Shown: one piece after another, positions 59,288 through 64,000 of the stretch
Position numbering within the stretch: the stretch's first letter is position 1
How the letters are laid out: every line of letters starts with the position of its first letter
Notes under the pieces: generated by a model
What the model was told of the DNA's origin: nothing
Database searches by the model: none
What the model saw: the letters and a program-made list of their open reading frames with translations, nothing else
Position numbers and translations under genes: made by a program
Assembly (NCBI GenBank): GCA_963682175.1
Contig: OY821788.1
Span: 15,270,001 to 15,334,000 of the forward strand
Length of the DNA stretch: 64,000 nt
Source: Triglochin maritima
Taxonomy: Eukaryota > Streptophyta > Magnoliopsida > Alismatales > Juncaginaceae
Direction of reading: 5' to 3'

Positions 59288-60636
59288 TATTTGTGTTGGA
59301 GGGGCACCATTGGGAGCCAACGTGTTTGGTTATTTGTCGAGTTGGGAAATTAATTTTTATTTTTGAGAGAATTTTATGGTTAAGATTAGGATTGCACAAA
59401 GGGTTATTTGCTTTGTTGCACCTTAAATGTTGCGCAATTAGATCTTTTACGTTATTTTTTTGATTATTTCCTTCCATACAGTTACATTTCAACTTTAGTT
59501 CTTTTCGTGCACATACATTTCTGTTTATTTGCTTTTATACATCCGCACCTTTAGTGGGTCCATTTTGTCACAAATCCCGTCCAATTATGTTAGGAATTTT
59601 GCAATTTACAACCTCAAAATTTAAAATATTATTAATGTTAAATAAAAAAAATAAAAACTAAAAACCGCAAATCTTCTCTTCTCCTCTCTCCGGTAGTTCT
59701 CTCTTTTTCCTCACTTTGCTCCTCTCTCTCTCCAATCCTATGTCCCTCTCTACTTCTTTGTCCAGTCCCTCTATTCTCTCTCATCTCTCTCTCCAATTTT
59801 GTCTCATATCTCTCTCTTCAGTTCTCTCTCATCTCACTATCCAATTCGGTTTTTAGTTCTCTCTCCAGACATCTCTCTTTTGTGATCCTCCTCTGAGCCT
59901 ACCGGTGAAAGTGGTGGAGTGGGGAGAGAGGAGAGAGAAGAGATAGGACAGAGAAGAGAGATAGGAGAGGGAGGAGAAATGAACCATTGACTCCCATACA
60001 CTGTCAACCAACGCCATTATTGGTGTTGTAGGGGAACCATTGGCGGCAAACGTGTACTTACAACTTCAGGATGCCGTTTTTCTATTGGGGGAGTCGGGAG
60101 ATTGATTTTATTTTGGAGAGTCAACTTTATGGTTAAGATTAGAATTGCACAAAGGGTTTTTGCTTGGGTGCACCTTAAATGTTGTATAATTGGATATTTG
60201 AACCCAATTTTAGACTATTTCCATCCATGCACCTACATTTCAACTTCAACTCTTTTCGTGCACATAAATTTCCATTTTTTCCGGGTATGCATCTACATCG
60301 TTAGTGAAGTCCACTCCGTCACAAATTCTGTCTAATTACGTTATGAATTTTACAATTTGCACCCTTTAAATTTAAAAATGTCCGTTGTTAATTAAAAACA
60401 AAAACACAGAATCTAAAAAAACCCAAAGCTTTACTTCTCCTCTCACTCCCTGTCTCCTCTCATCTCTCTCTCCTCTTTCCAATTCTCTCTCATCTCCTCA
60501 CTTTTCTCCTCTATCTCTCTCTTGTCCTCTCTCTCCACAATCCTGTCACATCTCTCTCCAATTCTTTCATCTCTCTCTTCTCCTCACTTCTCTCTGTCCA
60601 ATTCGCTCTCCTCTATCTATGCAATTTGCTCTCTAT
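59263..60636 (-). repeat. Tandem duplication of the gene's promoter, 5' UTR and first codons
   Basis: Sequence from the first codons of the 56312-59287 gene outward (about 59263-59990) recurs at about 59993-60636, offset 730 bp. Both start codons sit in the same text (ATG 59287 and ATG 60017, each followed by GC(A/G) (C/T)TG GTT). The second copy diverges after about eight codons. Both copies have the motifs TATGGTTAAGATTAG.ATTGC and long CT-rich tracts (GA-rich on the gene strand). The outer copy ends at the CACTA element 60637. Confidence 0.8.
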
Positions 60637-61005
60637 CACTACTACAGAAAAGGGAATATACGTCGGATGTAAGGGGCTATAAACGTCGGATCTAAGCACT
60701 CCCCGATCCGACGTCTATGTGTGCGTCGTCTATACATAGACGTCGGCTATAGTTTAACCGACTTCTATACCTAAAGAATATACGTCGGCTATACGTAGAA
60801 GTCGACGTTTATTCGTTAACGCATAGACGTCGGTCTATACAACAACCGACGTCTATTCTTTAGGGATAGACGTCGGTGATATAACAGACGACGTATATGA
60901 TTTAGGGGTAGACGTCGGTTATGTCACCGACGACGTATATTCTTTAGGGATAGACGTCGGTGAACTAACATGCGACGTCCATTAGTAATGAATATACGTC
61001 GGATT

Positions 61006-61593
61006 TGTTGGCTTTTTTGGCCTTAATCCGTATTTTGATGATGTAATTCAACCTAATCTTAATTAGGACATGTAGATTAGCACATGTAGTATAATGGTAT
61101 ACATGTTGTATTGTGCTAACATCTACAGGTGATCAAAACTCAAGAAAGAAGAAAAATCAAGTCAAGGCATGTAATGAAGCTAGGATTGAAGACATGTAAT
61201 TTTACCTTTCTTTGAGTATTAGGAACTTATGTGAATTGAGCATAACTTAAGCTAATATGCATGCATTCACACACTAGGTTCCTTGTAGGAGTTACACACA
61301 AAATATCATATCATTTGGACTCCATTAGATCACCTAAACACCTAAAACATTGGTCGCCAGTCTGCCTGAGTTCCGTCGACCGTTCACCTTTCGGTCGACC
61401 GGTTATACACAATATTTGTTATACCAAACCAATCAGTTCAACCGATCACACTTCTATTAACCGTTTACCCAGACCTGTTCGGTCGACCGGTAGATCTTCG
61501 GTCGACCATTTCGTTTGCTATTTCTGGTAAAAATACGACAGTTATATTTGTCGTATTATACAACGATCGTATACACATTTTTTCTCTTAATAC
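61006..61593 (+). mobile_element. Copia LTR, 5' part, interrupted
   Basis: Starts TGTTGGC at 61006, same family as 39168-40649 and the same orientation. It is cut at 61593 by the insertion of a second element of the same family in opposite orientation. The flanking pentamer GGATT (61001-61005) should reappear beyond the window. CGGTCGACCG boxes lie at 61371-61512. Confidence 0.8.
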
Positions 61594-63068
61594 TGTAGGA
61601 TCGTGTGGGTTATGGGTTCACTAATCACTTTTAATCTAATCACCTACTTGTTTAAGCAATCGATATGCGCAGTGGAAATTAAAAACAAAACAAGCAAGTG
61701 TAGGAAAATGCAAACCACAAGAAGACGTGTCGTTTTTATAGAGGTTCGGCACCCCACCCGGGTCCTAGTCCTCTCTTGCAAGCTCCGCTCGGATCACCGA
61801 GCTCCGCCTACGACTTCACTATCCGCTCCCCGTTCCGGGCCGGGAGACAACGCCTTACAACCGTCAAACTCGCGAACAACCCTCGCCGAGCTTGGAATCT
61901 TCCTCTCACAATCCGAGAGGGACACTTCGGGCTTTCACCGAAGTCCTTGCTTCCTTTTACAACAATTGTAACCTTGAGTGGAACAACACTCTCTAAACTT
62001 TGAGCACACTTGGGTAGGATGAAGAAATCATCACTAAGTGTGGAAGGTTTGTAGCTTTGAGTGTTTGGAATTCTCTCTAAAGTTTGGGACAAGTTTGTAG
62101 TGGGAGAGTTGTGTTAAAATGTGTTTTACAACTCTATTTATAAGCATTAGAGAGAATAGATCCGTTGGGACAAGATTTGATTGGGTTTTGTGCAAGATAC
62201 ACAAAGCAGAAAATTCGGGCTGCAAATCTGTCCAGAAACGGTCGACCGAAAACTGGAACGGTCGACCGAACGCTTGGGTTTGATAAGGATACGGTCGACC
62301 GAAATATGAATAGATCGACCGAACACTTAAGTCTATTAAGAAAACGGTCGACCGAACAGGGTTACCGGTCGACCGAATAAGCGTTTCGGTAGAGGGAAAA
62401 TTGGATCGGTCGAACGAAATCGTATCGACCGATAGCAGGGAATTTTTGACAAGGTTAAACGGTCGACCGAACTTGGCACATGGTTTGACCGTTTGGTTAA
62501 GTATATGGAGGTGTATATAGTTTTAATACGAATACGACCGTTGGGCATATACGACAAGAAAAACGGTCATATGAAAATCCGGAATCGGTCGACCGAAAAT
62601 GTAGAACCGGTCGACCGGTAGAGTTCGGTAAAATCACTGTGGAGAGTCTGTTATAAACCGGTCGAACTGAGAACTGGTTCGGTCGACCGGTTCACACAGG
62701 AAATCTGAGTTTAAGTTTATAAGTGATTTCCGACTAAGGTTTGGGTGATCTAATGAAGTCCAAATAATGTGAAATTTCGTGTGTGACTTCTATAGGGAAC
62801 CTATTGTGTATGTGATTGGTTTTTAACTCTTGTATGCTCAATTTACACATGTTCCTAAGACTCAAAATAAATCAAGATTACATGTCTTTGATTTAGCTTT
62901 AATTACATGTCTTGACTTCATTTCCTTCTTTCTTGAGTCTTGATCACCTGTAGAGGTTAGCACAATACAATATATATGCAATACAATATGTGTGCTACTC
63001 TACATCATCATAATTAAGATTAGGTTAATTAAATCATCAAAACATAGATTAAGGCCAAAAAGCCAACA
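61594..63068 (-). repeat. 3' LTR of the Sirevirus-like element
   Basis: Nearly identical to 45816-47278 up to about 62560, then diverged within the box region (62570-62700). Boxes run from 62238 to 62695. Confidence 0.9.
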
Positions 63069-63360
63069 ATCTCCCCCTTTTTGATGATGGCAACCTATAT
63101 CTTAATTCTATCTAAATACATGGAATTTGTATATGTAAACTATGCATATTAATGCTCCCCCTATGGATGTGCATAGTTTTTGTTCAATTTTATGCCAAAT
63201 TCCAAGTTACCCCCTTAATTATCTCTCCCCCTTTGACATCCATCAAAAATAAAAAATATGACTTCAAGCATAGAATTTGGATGTCTTGTAATGAAGTTGC
63301 TCCCCCTAAATTTTGCACTTCATTACTTTAAAAGATATAACATTTAAGCTCCCCCTATCA
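63069..63360 (-). promoter_or_regulatory. Multiple polypurine tracts upstream of the copia 3' LTR
   Basis: Minus-strand purine tracts of the type AGGGGGAG at 63082-63069 (next to the LTR), about 63158-63152, 63234-63224, 63308-63300 and 63357-63350. The first is the plus-strand primer by position. Repeated tracts of this kind are, as I recall, a trait of the SIRE/Maximus group. Confidence 0.7.
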
Positions 63361-63693
63361 ATAAGGCTAAATGGAACCAATGAGTATGATTCAAGTTAAG
63401 TTCAATTTAGTTTCAATTTAAGCCTTATTCTAACATCCATTTACAATATGACATTTAATATCAATGGATGTGATATATGATTTGCAATGAATAGGGTATA
63501 TGATTTGCAATGAATTAAACTTATAAAGATATGACAATTAAGCATATAAACTAGATTAGAGCTAAATTTTCAGAAATTTCAAGGATAGAAATTTATACCA
63601 AACTTGAATCTTGATTAGCTCCAATCTCATTTGGTGATGCAACCGGATTCGAATTCGACGCTTTGGCTCACCCGGTCACCACCAATTTCCTCC

Positions 63694-63975
63694 TCAAGCT
63701 CCTACAAGTGTAGACTTAGGTACCCAAACAACTTTGGGTCCTTGAACATTAGCTTTTGGGATCCAAACCATTTTGGTTTTGGGTGCCCACACACTTGAGG
63801 AACTAGATTTAACAAATAAATGCTTGTCATTTAAAGTAGTATGAGATACATGGTTTTTCAAATGCACATTGTATCCTAAACCATGTTTAGCTAATGATTG
63901 TCTTTGACTACTCAAAAGCATATCAAGCATTTTTGTCCCTTTAGTGAACATTTCAAGATCTTTTCTTAATTGCAT
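63694..63975 (-). pseudogene. Copia gag-pol linker fragment
   Basis: About 93 codons, no clear ATG context. It reads KGTKMLDMLLSSQRQS, then Trp-Val/Ile-Pro-Lys repeats (VWAPKTK, VWIPKANV, VWVPKST), characteristic of the segment between the gag zinc knuckle and the integrase in Sirevirus-type copia elements. It ends at TGA shortly after LVGA, where integrase should follow. The frame is open to the right, so the gene probably continues beyond 64000. Confidence 0.7.
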
Positions 63976-64000
63976 ATTTGAAGCTTTAAGATCTACATGT

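Larger units (their letters stand above)
60637..64000 (+). mobile_element. Second CACTA element, left end only
   Basis: Starts CACTACTACAGAAAAGGG at 60637 and shares GAATATACGTCGGATGT with the right end of the first CACTA element, so it is the same family. Subterminal ACGTCGG/CCGACGT motifs run to 61005, where copia LTR sequence begins. The rest is outside the window or beyond the nested elements. The flanking triplet is TAT (60634-60636). Confidence 0.8.
61594..64000 (-). mobile_element. Sirevirus-like copia element, 3' part, pol missing
   Basis: Minus strand. 3' LTR 63068-61594 (1475 bp, TGTTGGC..ACGATCCTACA). Upstream of it is the polypurine tract AAAAAGGGGGAGAT, and within 300 bp at least three more AGGGGGAG-type tracts. 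A gag-pol linker ORF follows at 63975-63694. Only about 0.6 kb separates that linker from the LTR, so integrase, reverse transcriptase and RNase H are absent: either an internal deletion or a non-autonomous form. The left flank is AATAC (61589-61593); the right end lies beyond the window. Confidence 0.82.

Overview
The window is a stretch of plant nuclear DNA, almost certainly an angiosperm and probably a eudicot. The evidence is Athila-type Ty3/gypsy, Sirevirus-like Ty1/copia, CACTA, PIF/Harbinger and hAT-like elements, a plant-mobile-domain (MAIN-like) gene, an Au-like SINE fragment and one intron-containing gene for a probable chloroplast protein. I cannot name the species. I saw no operon, CRISPR array, rRNA or complete tRNA gene. 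Most of the window is transposons nested inside transposons. Boundaries below rest on terminal TG..CA, CACTA or inverted-repeat ends plus target-site duplications (TSDs) read directly from the sequence. Layout: (1) 208-21913 is one CACTA element with TSD TCT. It carries a broken Ulp1/C48-type protease gene and is filled with two Athila-like elements: C (832-12508, TSD TGGAT, degraded pol, one end inverted) and B (14260-20796, TSD TGCTA, young, no pol). C itself carries a 2 kb solo LTR inside its integrase. (2) 22522-25398 is a broken MAIN-like gene split by a solo LTR flanked by an unusual 37-bp duplication. (3) 25836-28045 is AT-rich, with an orphan CACTA-like fragment and two possible exons. 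(4) 28049-33924 is a PIF/Harbinger element (TSD TTA) with broken transposase and Myb/SANT-like genes; a gypsy solo LTR sits inside the transposase. (5) 34875-35284 is a small hAT-like element. (6) 36349-51336 is an old gypsy-like solo LTR into which an Athila-like solo LTR, a copia solo LTR and the Athila-like element A (40673-50967) were inserted; A carries another copia solo LTR in its gag. (7) 51745-53472 is another gypsy-like solo LTR. (8) 56312-59287 (minus) is the only gene that looks intact: two exons, 118 residues, probable plastid protein, with its promoter region and first codons tandemly duplicated upstream. (9) 60637-64000 is the start of a second CACTA element, interrupted by a copia LTR that is itself interrupted by a Sirevirus-like element lacking most of pol; all three run off the window. 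The most interesting signals are non-coding. LTRs of at least two unrelated families carry pairs of a CGGTCGACCG palindrome whose starts are usually 20-22 bp apart, about two helical turns. The Athila-like elements have a second polypurine tract 1.0-1.3 kb inside the 3' LTR; in element C the outer end is inverted exactly from that tract and still has matching TSDs. They also carry GC-rich palindromes present both in the LTR and in the leader after the primer site, with a different sequence in each family. No search or alignment could be run, so identities and ages are by-eye estimates.
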